A stretch of DNA of 64,000 nucleotides from contig NZ_CP011310.1 in assembly GCF_001077815.2 (NCBI RefSeq), forward strand, positions 2,170,001-2,234,000, given 5' to 3'. This DNA comes from Aurantiacibacter atlanticus (GTDB lineage Bacteria; Pseudomonadota; Alphaproteobacteria; Sphingomonadales; Sphingomonadaceae). Shown here piece by piece: positions 1 through 9,133 of the stretch. The notes beneath the pieces were generated by a model. That model was not told the DNA's origin. It saw only the letters and a program-made list of their open reading frames with translations, and did not search any database. The position numbers were made by a program, and so were the translations under genes. The stretch's first letter is position 1. Each line of letters opens with the position of its first letter.

Positions 1-48
1 CGATTGTGCATTCTGTGCTGGACGAAAAGCGTTTGATTACCCCCGATT

Positions 49-1375
<1,327 letters not shown>

Positions 1376-1387
1376 CAATTGCGCACT

Positions 1388-1421
1388 GGCCGGGTCTCCC
1401 CATCCGGGTGATGATCCGGCC
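1388..1421 (+). terminator. possible hairpin after ilvC
   Basis: Just after the ilvC stop, GGCCGG (1388-1393) can pair with CCGGCC (1416-1421). The loop has further C- and G-rich pairing potential. There is no uridine run, so this could be a weak or Rho-assisted terminator, or simply a GC-rich repeat. Confidence 0.3.
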
Positions 1422-1467
1422 ATATAAAGGCGCGTCATCAGGGCGCGTCCTGGCGAAAAAAAACCGG

Positions 1468-1497
1468 TTGAAGCCTTTTCCACACTGGACCTATGGA
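1468..1497 (+). promoter_or_regulatory. candidate promoter for the leuA leader
   Basis: TTGAAG at 1468-1473 and TATGGA at 1492-1497 are separated by 18 bases, close to sigma70 -35 and -10 elements. Transcription would begin near 1504, about 20 bases before the leader peptide. Match is moderate; proposed mainly because of where it sits. Confidence 0.35.
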
Positions 1498-1522
1498 CTT
1501 TTCCAGACTAGCATCCGACGTC

Positions 1523-1570
1523 ATGAGCAAGGCCTACTGCCTAACCCTGCTTCGACTAACACGCCCTTAG
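1523..1570 (+). CDS. putative leucine leader peptide upstream of leuA
   Basis: A 15-residue open frame, MSKAYCLTLLRLTRP, ends at a TAG at 1568-1570. Four of its 15 codons are leucine (CTA, CTG, CTT, CTA at 1541, 1547, 1550, 1556), and two are CTA, a codon that is rare in GC-rich alphaproteobacteria. It lies about 120 bases upstream of leuA, and its last codons form the first arm of a perfect hairpin. This is the arrangement of a ribosome-mediated attenuator: leucine starvation would stall the ribosome and open the hairpin. No good Shine-Dalgarno is visible. The function is inferred from position, composition and structure. Confidence 0.6.
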   Translation: MSKAYCLTLLRLTRP

Positions 1571-1615
1571 GCGTGCCATTCTTCCTGCGCACAAGCGGGG
1601 AACTCGCCTAAGGGC
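1563..1615 (+). promoter_or_regulatory. leuA attenuator-type hairpin
   Basis: GCCCTTAGGCG (1563-1573) and CGCCTAAGGGC (1605-1615) are perfect 11-bp complements enclosing a 31-base loop. The left arm covers the end and stop codon of the leucine leader peptide, so a stalled or terminating ribosome would control whether it forms. A second hairpin, GCGCAAGGC/GCCGTGCGC with one mismatch, spans 1640-1662 just before leuA. Neither is followed by a U-run, so the mechanism may be Rho-dependent or translational rather than a classical intrinsic terminator. Confidence 0.55.
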
Positions 1616-1689
1616 CATTCATCCTCAACGTTGAATTTTGCGCAAGGCCTGTTGCCGTGCGCACTGAAGTCGAACAAGGCTGCAAGAAC

Positions 1690-3387
1690 ATGCCCATGCT
1701 TCCGAATCCCAGTGCGAAATATCGCGCATTTCCGCAGGTCCCATTGCCGGATCGTCAATGGCCCAGCCAGGTCATCACTGCCCCGCCCCGCTGGCTTTCT
1801 ACCGATCTTCGCGATGGCAATCAGTCGATCATCGATCCGATGGATCAGGCAAAAAAGAACCGATTCTTTGATCTGCTGGTGGACATTGGCGTGAAGGAAA
1901 TCGAAGTTGGTTTTCCCGCAGCGGGCCAGACGGAATTCGATTTCATAAGCGGTCTGGTGAAATCGGGTAAGGTGCCGGAAGACGTGGTGATACAGGTGCT
2001 CACCCAGTCACGCGCGGATCTGATCCAGCGCAGTTTCGAAAGTCTTGACGGCGCGCATTCGGCCATTGTGCATCTTTACAATGCCGTCAGCCCGGCATGG
2101 CGCGAAATCGTGTTCCGGATGAGCCGCGAGGATGTAAAGAACATCGCCATCAGCGGGGCGCAGATGCTGGTGGATGAAGCAGCCAAAAGGCCCGACACTA
2201 AATGGCATTTCGAATATTCGCCTGAAACATTCTCGACCGCTGAACTCGATTTCAGCCTGGAGGTGTGTGAAGCGGTGATGAAGATCGTCGGCCCAACAAA
2301 AGACTGGCCAATCATCCTCAATCTGCCCGCCACTGTCGAGGCAGCGACGCCCAATATCTATGCCGACCAGATTGAATTTTTTTGCCGCAATCTTCCCAAT
2401 CGCGAGGCAGCAGCAATCAGCCTGCACACGCATAATGATCGCGGCACAGGCGTTGCGGCAGCCGAATTGGGCATAATGGCCGGGGCCGACCGCGTTGAAG
2501 GCTGTCTTTTCGGCAATGGTGAGCGCACCGGTAATTGCTGCCTCGTTACCGTAGCGCTCAACATGTATACGCAAGGAATCGATCCCGGCCTTGATTTTTC
2601 CGATATCGATCGCGTGATAGAAACGGTGGAATATTGCAATGAATTGCCAGTCCACCAGCGCCACCCCTATGGCGGAGATCTGGTATTCACGGCTTTTTCC
2701 GGAAGCCATCAGGATGCGATCAAGAAGGGCTTTGAAGCGCAGGAACAGCGCAATGATGAATTATGGCGCGTTCCCTATCTTCCCATAGATCCGGCCGATC
2801 TGGGCCGCGATTATGAAGCCGTGATCCGCGTCAATTCACAAAGCGGAAAGGGCGGATTTGCGTGGGTCTTGCAGCAGAGCCAGGGGTTGAAACTGCCCAA
2901 GCGCCTGCAGGCCGATTTCTCCAAACACGTGCAATTCATGGCTGACGACAAGGGGCGTGAGCTTGATGCCGACGACATCTGGCAGTGCTTTCGCCATACC
3001 TATTATCTGCATGTCGACCAGCGGCGCTTTCGCCTGATTGACTACGAGGAAAGCCGCGCCAGCGATGGAACGCGCATCTTCACCGGCACTGTTGAGGTGA
3101 ATGGCGAGGAGCAGCGCGTTTCGGGACGTGGTAATGGACTGATATCTTCGGTCGCGGCGACCATGCGCGAAACGTTCGGGCTGGATTTCGAAGTCACCGA
3201 TTATTCGGAACATGCGCTGGGAAGCGGTGTCGATGCGCGGGCGGCCGCCTATATCGAATGGGCTAAGCCGGACGGTACCACGGGCTGGGGCGTCGGGCTG
3301 GATGTCGATGTAGCCACGGCTGGCATTCGCGCGTTGCTGAGTGCGGCAAACAGCGTATCTCATGGTCCGGGAACTCCGCACTTCTGA
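1690..3387 (+). CDS. leuA: 2-isopropylmalate synthase, LeuA2 type
   Basis: First committed step of leucine synthesis: it condenses acetyl-CoA with 2-ketoisovalerate. The 565-residue form starting at ATG 1690 (MPMLPNPSAKYRAF) matches the usual start of the longer, yeast-like LeuA class. An upstream in-frame GTG at 1657 would add 11 unlikely residues lying inside a hairpin. The TIM-barrel metal site is visible as DLRDGNQ (D42) and SLHTHND (H246, H248). The last ~130 residues form the leucine-sensing dimerisation domain (FTGTVEVNGEEQRVSGRGNG onward), so the enzyme is probably feedback-inhibited as well as controlled by the leader upstream. Confidence 0.95.
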   Translation: MPMLPNPSAKYRAFPQVPLPDRQWPSQVITAPPRWLSTDLRDGNQSIIDPMDQAKKNRFFDLLVDIGVKEIEVGFPAAGQTEFDFISGLVKSGKVPEDVVIQVLTQSRADLIQRSFESLDGAHSAIVHLYNAVSPAWREIVFRMSREDVKNIAISGAQMLVDEAAKRPDTKWHFEYSPETFSTAELDFSLEVCEAVMKIVGPTKDWPIILNLPATVEAATPNIYADQIEFFCRNLPNREAAAISLHTHNDRGTGVAAAELGIMAGADRVEGCLFGNGERTGNCCLVTVALNMYTQGIDPGLDFSDIDRVIETVEYCNELPVHQRHPYGGDLVFTAFSGSHQDAIKKGFEAQEQRNDELWRVPYLPIDPADLGRDYEAVIRVNSQSGKGGFAWVLQQSQGLKLPKRLQADFSKHVQFMADDKGRELDADDIWQCFRHTYYLHVDQRRFRLIDYEESRASDGTRIFTGTVEVNGEEQRVSGRGNGLISSVAATMRETFGLDFEVTDYSEHALGSGVDARAAAYIEWAKPDGTTGWGVGLDVDVATAGIRALLSAANSVSHGPGTPHF

Positions 3388-3470
3388 TCGGCTGGATGGT
3401 GCATTAATAGGGGTTATTGCGAATAGTCGTCTTGGGCGGACGATAGCCATCGCACGCTATTGCGTCAGCC

Positions 3471-4178
3471 ATGACATTGCCTGTTGCCGTTACCCTCATT
3501 GCGCTCATCCTTCTCGCCATTTGCGCCATCTCGCTTTGCGCCCGTGCCATGATCAAATCGGGGCGGGAGAGTGCCTATACCGATCAGCCGCTCGACTTGC
3601 AGGGTATAGCGTTGTGGCAGGCGGGGATGGATGGCGCGGTCATCCATTCCAATTCAGTGTGGCAGGATTTGGTGGCGTTCGAAGACACGAAAGGCCCATC
3701 ATGGAGCTGGGCCGATGCATTGCACCCTGACGATCAGGAGCAAGGCAAGGCAGCGTGGCAAAAGGCAGTCGCCAGCGAATCGGGTTTTCGTGCGGAACTG
3801 CGCTTGTTCAGGCCCGATGGCAGCGCCCCTTGGGCATTGTTCCTTGGCAACCCCCATCCGAGACGGAATGGCGGGCCTGTGGTCTATACCTGTCTCGTCA
3901 TCGACATCGACACAGCAAAGCAACGCGAAGTGGTTCTTGGGGAGGCATGCGAAGGCCTGCGGGCGGAGGCGTGCGCCGCCAAAACGGCGCTTGCCAGCAT
4001 CGGGCATGAACTGGCAGCACCATTGAACGGCGTGATCGGCCTGGCAGAGCTTGTGCTGGCCGATAATCGTGACAAAAATATCCAAGCTCAGGTGCAACTT
4101 ATCGCCGATGCGGGCCAGACAATGAAGGGATTCCTCGAAAGAGTCTCTTCAACACGCGGTGTCGCTTCTCTAAACTAA
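3471..4178 (+). CDS. PAS plus HisKA-like protein without an ATPase domain
   Basis: 235 residues. An N-terminal membrane helix (about residues 5-25) is followed by a PAS-like region (about 40-150, with WADALHPDDQEQGKAAW and FRPDGS typical of PAS folds). A histidine-kinase dimerisation helix follows, with an H-box IGHELAAPLNGVIGLAEL (H179). The frame stops about 55 residues after the histidine, where the HATPase domain should begin, and the opposite-strand gene starts immediately after. It cannot be a complete kinase. It may be a truncated kinase, a dimerisation or phosphotransfer partner, or a decoy receiver of signal. The first half reads as coding throughout and I see no frameshift. Confidence 0.75.
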   Translation: MTLPVAVTLIALILLAICAISLCARAMIKSGRESAYTDQPLDLQGIALWQAGMDGAVIHSNSVWQDLVAFEDTKGPSWSWADALHPDDQEQGKAAWQKAVASESGFRAELRLFRPDGSAPWALFLGNPHPRRNGGPVVYTCLVIDIDTAKQREVVLGEACEGLRAEACAAKTALASIGHELAAPLNGVIGLAELVLADNRDKNIQAQVQLIADAGQTMKGFLERVSSTRGVASLN

Positions 4179-4742
4179 TCAATCATCTGCGCTTGCCGAC
4201 CATAATACATCCGCCATCGCGTCCAGCTCGGTAAAATCTACCCCCGCGCGAAAAGGATCGAAACGATTGAGCGTAAATCCCCGCTTCTCGCCTTGCATCA
4301 GTCGTCTGCGAAGTGCCCTTTGCAATAGATCGATGCGCAGCAATGTATCTTCGCGCGCAAGCGTTGGCGTTCGAATGCTGGCCCCACGCCAATGCGCCTC
4401 CATCTGCCCTACCCTCTCGGCAACGAGATCATTGTATATACGGTGCGGGCCGCGATGAAGCGGCAGACCCGTTGCCAAAACCGCATCGGCGCTGGCAGGG
4501 AGGAGCAGGCCATTGGCCCGAAAGTCTTCAAAGCCGATGCGTTCGCATCCGATGGCCGTGAACATGGCGTTGAAACACTTGGCTCGCAGCACTTGCCGGG
4601 GCAGCAGATGGTGACGTTGCATGTCCTTGCGATAGCCTGGCATATCGGGCCGATTGACTGCGCGAAAGGGCAGCCGCCGCCTAACGGTGACATGCAAGAC
4701 CTCCGCCTCATCAGCGAATGTGACTAGGTTGCGCCCCTCCAC
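4179..4742 (-). CDS. AHH/HNH-Endo VII-type nuclease domain protein
   Basis: 187 residues. YRKDMQRHHLLPRQVL (H44, H45 in a His-His-x-x-Pro setting) and LHRGPHRIYNDLV (about residues 95-107) match the two conserved blocks of the AHH group of HNH/endonuclease VII nucleases, which are often toxin or effector domains. There is no signal peptide and no long delivery module. It starts at a GTG at 4742 that overlaps the end of the upstream gene by 19 bases, so the two are probably translated together. It ends flush against the stop of the PAS gene on the other strand. The family assignment is by motif only; role and target are unknown. Confidence 0.65.
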   Translation of the reverse strand: MEGRNLVTFADEAEVLHVTVRRRLPFRAVNRPDMPGYRKDMQRHHLLPRQVLRAKCFNAMFTAIGCERIGFEDFRANGLLLPASADAVLATGLPLHRGPHRIYNDLVAERVGQMEAHWRGASIRTPTLAREDTLLRIDLLQRALRRRLMQGEKRGFTLNRFDPFRAGVDFTELDAMADVLWSASADD

Positions 4743-5341
4743 AGATGCAGGAAGCCGGTTTCGCCTTGAGGTTCAAGCACTAAAGGCTCTCCGTCAGGTC
4801 CGGTGAAAGCGAATGTCTGTCCGATCCGGCCATGTTCGACAAGCCAGTTCAGCAGACGCAGCGCGATTTTTGCAGCCTGTGATCGGTCTGCGCACATTTC
4901 TGCTGGAAGCAGCAATTCCTGACCGGTGAATATGTCCAGCCCTTCACTTTGCAGACTGCCGTCGGGATTGGTGACAAGTGCGGTCAGCCCAAGTCCAGGG
5001 AATGCCCCGCCGTCAACCCAGCCAAACACGCCCCGCCGGAAGTAATCGGGCGCGCTAATTGCCCTTGCCGGATGCCATGCAACTGCTTGCACGCCTGAAA
5101 GCTGCGTCAATTGTGCCGCTAGCAATGCCAGGCAGCGCACCACCGGAAACATGATGACACCCGACGACGCAAGATGCGGCCCCGGGGACAGCGTAATAGC
5201 TTCCAGCTCTGACTGATCGAAATCGCGCGCACATGCAAAACTATGCACACTGGCAGGAACGGGGTGCGCTTTATGCGGGGAAAGGCCCGTAAGATCGAAC
5301 GTCAAGCCGGTGGCCAGCAGCTCAAGCCAGCCCTCATCCAC
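4724..5341 (-). CDS. conserved-looking protein of unknown function
   Basis: 205 residues from the GTG at 5341; I do not recognise the family with confidence. It is a soluble protein with no signal peptide or membrane helix and an alternating hydrophobic pattern (WLELLATGLTFDLTGL; GLDIFTGQELLLPAEM; ALRLLNWLVEHGRIG) that vaguely recalls DUF4261-type proteins. The start is doubtful. The same frame stays open upstream to at least 5452 with protein-like sequence (VSLLFRAGERPRAQDVRELA) but contains no ATG, GTG or TTG. An AAGGAGG sits directly against the GTG, too close to be ideal. It overlaps the AHH nuclease gene downstream, so it may be a functional partner of the nuclease. Confidence 0.6.
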   Translation of the reverse strand: MDEGWLELLATGLTFDLTGLSPHKAHPVPASVHSFACARDFDQSELEAITLSPGPHLASSGVIMFPVVRCLALLAAQLTQLSGVQAVAWHPARAISAPDYFRRGVFGWVDGGAFPGLGLTALVTNPDGSLQSEGLDIFTGQELLLPAEMCADRSQAAKIALRLLNWLVEHGRIGQTFAFTGPDGEPLVLEPQGETGFLHLWRGAT

Positions 5342-5684
5342 GCCTCCTTCTTTCGCAGGGTCAATGCTCAGCGAAAATTGCCCACTTTCGTGCGCCAGTT
5401 CACGAACATCCTGCGCACGGGGCCTCTCCCCTGCTCGAAAGAGCAGCGATACACTTGAAACAAGACTTTGCGAATCAAGGTGTTGCGCGCTCGCGATGGA
5501 ATTTAACCCTTTCTTGTTCCTTTTTTGATGATGGCTTCAAAAACCATCGCCGTCGAGTCGAACCCGCACCATCATGGTTCTTATCTACATACCAGCCTGT
5601 CAATTTCAGGCTGAGTACGAATTCCTGTCGAGATTTGGCACACAAACCTTTGCAGGAATCAACTGGCGCGATAGGCCATCGGGC
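5342..5684. other. intergenic region before recJ
   Basis: 343 bases between two divergent genes. On the minus strand, 5342-5452 looks like an N-terminal extension of the unknown gene but lacks a start codon. 5525-5550 contains GATGG and CCATC separated by nine bases, a weak hairpin with a T-run before it. A T-loop-like GGTTCGA on the minus strand near 5555 cannot be folded into a tRNA. An in-frame ATG at 5574 would add 37 atypical residues to RecJ and is not used here. Promoters for both directions must lie here, but I cannot name them. Confidence 0.4.
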
Positions 5685-7466
5685 ATGACCACCAACATTG
5701 CCGTCCTTGGAATTGAACACTCGCTATCGGGAAAACGCTGGCGCTGGCGGGGCGGCAATATGGATCTGGGCGCCGGTGTGGGCACATTGGACGAAGATAT
5801 AATCACCCAATTGCTGCTGTCACGCGGCGTTGCGCGTGAGAACATTGAAATGCATCGCGCGCCAAGCCTGCGCGCCTTCCTGCCGGATCCTTCCGTCTTT
5901 GCAGATATGGACCGCGCCGCTGAACGCCTTGCGGAGGCTGTGATCGGAAACGAAACAGTTACGGTTTATGGCGATTATGATGTCGACGGTGCGACCAGTT
6001 CAGCACTTCTCATTCGCCTGCTGCGCATGTTTGGCCATGATGCGCGCCATTACATCCCCGATCGTCTGCTGGAAGGTTATGGCCCCAGTGGTGAAGCACT
6101 GCTGCGCATTGGCCAGGACGGATCAAGCCTGATCGTCACCGTCGATTGCGGCGCGATGGCGCATGAAGCGCTGGGCATGGCATATGATGCGGGGATCGAC
6201 GTGATCGTGGTCGATCACCACAAATGTTCTCCTGAATTGCCGCGCAGCTTTGCCATGGTGAACCCCAATCGCCTCGACGAAAGCGATCTTGGCGCGGATC
6301 ACGGCCATCTGGCCGCGGTGGGCGTTGCCTTCCTGCTGGCCGTTGCGATCACGCGCACGCTGCGCCAGCGTGGCTTTTTTGAAACCCGCGCTGAACCTGA
6401 CCTCATCTCGTTGCTCGATCTTGTCGCGCTTGGCACGGTAGCCGATGTCGCTTCGATCCGCGGCCTGAACCGGGCATTCGTGGCGCAGGGGCTCAAAATA
6501 ATGGCGAGACGCGCCAATATTGGCATGGCGGCGCTGATCGATGCGAGCCGGCTGAAATCGGCCCCAGCTGCCAGCGATTGCGGCTTCGCCCTTGGCCCGC
6601 GCATCAATGCCGGCGGTCGCGTGGGCGAGGCGACGCTTGGTGTGCGCCTGCTGACGACCGAGGACCCTGACGAGGCGCGTGCCATCGCCGAACAACTCTC
6701 TGCTCTCAATGACGAGCGCCGCGCCATCGAAGTCGCTGTCCAGGAAGCGGCGGAAGAACAGCTTGCCTCCCAGCACAATCGCCCGGTGGTTATCTGTGCC
6801 GGTGAAGGCTGGCATCCGGGCGTCATCGGTATCGTCGCGGGGCGTATCAAGGAAAAATCGGGCAAACCCAGCATTGTCATCGCACTGGATAGCGAAACTG
6901 GGGAAGGCAAGGGCTCGGGACGCTCGATTGCAGGTGTCGACCTTGGTGCAGCCATCATTGGCGCCACCGATGCGGGCCTGTTGGTAAAGGGTGGTGGCCA
7001 TGCGATGGCAGCGGGCCTTACCATCGCCGCCGACAAGCTCGATGCTTTTGCAGAATGGATCGGGGACAGGCTCGCTGGCCCGGTATCGCGCGCCACTGCA
7101 GAACAACAGATCCTGCTCGACCTTGCACTGGCACCTGGTGGATTAACGCCAGAACTGGTGAAAACGCTTGATGAAGCTGGCCCCTATGGCGTGGGCTGGC
7201 CAGGCCCGCGTGTTGCCATTGGCCCGGTCACACTGGTGAAGGCCGATATTGTGGGAAATGATCATTTGCGTCTGATCGCCGCTGGTCAGGATGGAGCGCG
7301 CTTCAAGGCGATCGCCTTTCGTGCCGCTCCCAGCGATATGGGGCAAGCACTGCTCCACGGAACAAGGGGACGCAAGCTGTGGCTGGCGGGCCGCGCAAAG
7401 ATTGATGATTGGGGCAGCCGCCCGGCTGCGGAACTGCATTTGGAGGATGCAGCCTGGGCTGATTGA
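5685..7466 (+). CDS. recJ: single-stranded-DNA-specific exonuclease RecJ
   Basis: 5'-3' single-strand exonuclease of recombination and mismatch repair. 594 residues from ATG 5685, close to the 577 of E. coli RecJ. The DHH phosphoesterase motifs are intact: GDYDVDG (96-102), VTVDCG, and VDHHK (DHH 177-179). Conserved LGTVADVASIRGLNRAFV and GPRINAGGRVG follow. The DHHA1 domain has GWHPGVIGIVAGRIKEKSGKP and GSGRSI with VKGGGHAMAAGL, and a C-terminal OB-like region closes the protein. An upstream ATG at 5574 is in frame, but the residues it adds do not resemble RecJ. Two tRNA genes follow, so this is probably a single-gene transcript. Confidence 0.95.
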   Translation: MTTNIAVLGIEHSLSGKRWRWRGGNMDLGAGVGTLDEDIITQLLLSRGVARENIEMHRAPSLRAFLPDPSVFADMDRAAERLAEAVIGNETVTVYGDYDVDGATSSALLIRLLRMFGHDARHYIPDRLLEGYGPSGEALLRIGQDGSSLIVTVDCGAMAHEALGMAYDAGIDVIVVDHHKCSPELPRSFAMVNPNRLDESDLGADHGHLAAVGVAFLLAVAITRTLRQRGFFETRAEPDLISLLDLVALGTVADVASIRGLNRAFVAQGLKIMARRANIGMAALIDASRLKSAPAASDCGFALGPRINAGGRVGEATLGVRLLTTEDPDEARAIAEQLSALNDERRAIEVAVQEAAEEQLASQHNRPVVICAGEGWHPGVIGIVAGRIKEKSGKPSIVIALDSETGEGKGSGRSIAGVDLGAAIIGATDAGLLVKGGGHAMAAGLTIAADKLDAFAEWIGDRLAGPVSRATAEQQILLDLALAPGGLTPELVKTLDEAGPYGVGWPGPRVAIGPVTLVKADIVGNDHLRLIAAGQDGARFKAIAFRAAPSDMGQALLHGTRGRKLWLAGRAKIDDWGSRPAAELHLEDAAWAD

Positions 7467-7545
7467 GGCAGCTTTCCGAAATATCACCAAAGTCAGGCTT
7501 GACCGCAAAGCGCAGCCCCCCTAAGTGCGCCGCTCCAACGCTAAC

Positions 7546-7620
7546 GGCCCCTTCGTCTAGCGGTTAGGACGCGGCCCTTTCACGGCTGAAACACGGGTTC
7601 GATTCCCGTAGGGGTCACCA
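7546..7620 (+). tRNA. tRNA-Glu(UUC)
   Basis: 75 bases with encoded CCA. The acceptor GGCCCCT pairs with AGGGGTC (one G-U). The T-loop region is GGTTCGATTCC and the anticodon loop is CTTTCAC (anticodon TTC). The D-arm TCTAGCGGTTAGGA is typical of tRNA-Glu. Confidence 0.97.
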
Positions 7621-7665
7621 GCGGTGGCGCGCTTCGGGCGCTCATCCGAAAATGCATCGGCTTAA

Positions 7666-7740
7666 GGCCCCTTCGTCTAGCGGTTAGGACGCGGCCCTCT
7701 CACGGCTGAAACACGGGTTCGATTCCCGTAGGGGTCACCA
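7666..7740 (+). tRNA. tRNA-Glu(CUC)
   Basis: 75 bases with encoded CCA. It is identical to the tRNA-Glu 45 bases upstream except for a single T-to-C change in the anticodon loop (CTCTCAC, anticodon CTC). Together the pair reads both GAA and GAG directly. The second copy clearly arose by duplication and wobble-base change, or is kept identical by gene conversion. Confidence 0.97.
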
Positions 7741-7786
7741 CCGCGGTCCGTAGTCTTCCAAACTAAATTTTTGCGCATGCTGGCAA

Positions 7787-7804
7787 ATGTCACAAAACTA
7801 TGGC
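7787..7804 (+). promoter_or_regulatory. possible Pho box at phoR
   Basis: ATGTCAC-AAAA-CTATGGC has the 7+4+7 spacing of a PhoB site, but its second half is poor (4 of 7). Its first 12 bases (ATGTCACAAAAC) recur exactly upstream of the porin at 9058. It overlaps the first annotated start codon of phoR, which suggests that PhoR starts slightly later. Confidence 0.35.
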
Positions 7805-9008
7805 TATGCGCTTGCCCATGGATGGGCGCTTCACCCCCATTGCGGGGATAGTCATCGCTGTGTCTTGCAGCATCGCTTTGCTGTTTGCCGGGGTGGACCT
7901 GTGGCTGACAGCGGTCGTGCTGATAGTGTGGATCGCCACTTTCTGGATTTCCGCCCCACCCCCGCCGCCTGCCGCACCCGCCCAGTTCGAAGGATTGACC
8001 ATCACCCGCTCGGGTATGCGCGATCTGGTGGAAAACTCTGGCCTGCCTATCTTGCTGCTGGATAACAATCGCATCATCGTTGCCAATGCGCAGGCGCGCG
8101 AAGAAATCGGTCGCCATGTCATCGGCCAGGATGCGCGTGTCGCCCTACGCCATCCTGCCGCCATCGATCTTCTTTCGCGCCCCGAGGGCGGTTCGGCCAC
8201 GGTGCAAGGGCTGACAGGACCCAAGAGCAATTGGCAGATGTCGCGCCAGCGTATCGATGACAGATATAGTCTGGTGGAGCTTATCAACCGCACAACAGAA
8301 GCAGATATCAGCCGCGCGCACACCGATTTCGTGGCTAATGCGAGCCATGAATTGCGCACGCCGCTGGCTTCCATCATTGGCTATATGGAAACGCTGGAAG
8401 AAGAAGGCGCGGATATTGAGCCCAAGCAGGCGCAAAAGTTCTACTCGACTGTTCTGCGCGAATCGCGGCGTCTCAAATCCCTGATAGACGATCTGATGTC
8501 GCTCAGCAGAGTAGAGGCTGAAAAGCATGACCAGCCCCGAAAGGTGCTGGAACTGCAGAAGCTGGTTGCACAGGCAGCAAAGGATGGCACCGGGCCAGAT
8601 CGCATAGCGCGCCTCGAAATGGACATTGCAGCGAGCAACATTCCCGTTCGTGGAGATCGCAACCAACTTGAACAGCTTGTCCGCAATCTGGTCGATAATG
8701 CTCTGAAATATGGTGATGCGGACCAATCGGTGACGGTAGATCTCACGCAGGGTGAGCGGCAAATGGCGGTTTTGCGCATTGTGGATCGCGGGGAAGGTAT
8801 CGCCGCCGAGCATCTGCCTTATCTGACCCGCCGCTTCTATCGCACCGATCCTGGCCGAAGCCGCGCCGAAGGCGGCACCGGCCTGGGACTGGCAATCGTC
8901 AAACACATTGTCGAGCGCCACCGTGGCAGACTGGATATCGATAGCGAGATCGGCGTGGGAACAACGGTGACTGTGCGTTTGCCGATCGTGTCGGAAACCC
9001 CGCAATAG
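7800..9008 (+). CDS. phoR: phosphate regulon sensor histidine kinase PhoR
   Basis: Membrane kinase that phosphorylates PhoB when phosphate is low. 402 residues: two N-terminal membrane helices (about 12-50), a PAS-like region (about 75-165), and HisKA with ASHELRTPLASIIGYMETLE (H183). The HATPase domain has LVRNLVDNALKYG (N box), DRGEGI (G1) and GGTGLGLAIVKHIVERH (G2). The start is uncertain: the ATG at 7800 is followed by in-frame ATGs at 7806 and 7818. It is the first gene of the phosphate block; phoB lies 7 kb downstream behind the transporter and phoU, an order common in alphaproteobacteria. Confidence 0.9.
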   Translation: MAMRLPMDGRFTPIAGIVIAVSCSIALLFAGVDLWLTAVVLIVWIATFWISAPPPPPAAPAQFEGLTITRSGMRDLVENSGLPILLLDNNRIIVANAQAREEIGRHVIGQDARVALRHPAAIDLLSRPEGGSATVQGLTGPKSNWQMSRQRIDDRYSLVELINRTTEADISRAHTDFVANASHELRTPLASIIGYMETLEEEGADIEPKQAQKFYSTVLRESRRLKSLIDDLMSLSRVEAEKHDQPRKVLELQKLVAQAAKDGTGPDRIARLEMDIAASNIPVRGDRNQLEQLVRNLVDNALKYGDADQSVTVDLTQGERQMAVLRIVDRGEGIAAEHLPYLTRRFYRTDPGRSRAEGGTGLGLAIVKHIVERHRGRLDIDSEIGVGTTVTVRLPIVSETPQ

Positions 9009-9057
9009 GCTATCCTCAAGGTCCAATCCGATAAAGTTACCCACCAGTGTCTCGGAG

Positions 9058-9075
9058 ATGTCACAAAACCGTAAT
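9058..9075 (+). promoter_or_regulatory. Pho box upstream of the porin gene
   Basis: ATGTCAC-AAAA-CCGTAAT fits the PhoB pattern of two 7-bp direct repeats 11 bp apart (second half 5 of 7 to CTGTCAT). Further TGTCA half-sites follow at 9075 and 9096. It lies about 60 bases before the porin start. Assigned from pattern and context. Confidence 0.5.
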
Positions 9076-9133
9076 GTCATAATTCTAGGGGCCGTTGTCA
9101 CATTTTGGACACCGAAGGATTACAAGACCGCCG

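Noticed and set aside
5540-5600. GGTTCGA-like T-loop on the minus strand near 5555, resembling a tRNA
   Set aside because: The flanking bases do not form a T-stem, and no D-arm, anticodon arm or acceptor stem can be drawn.
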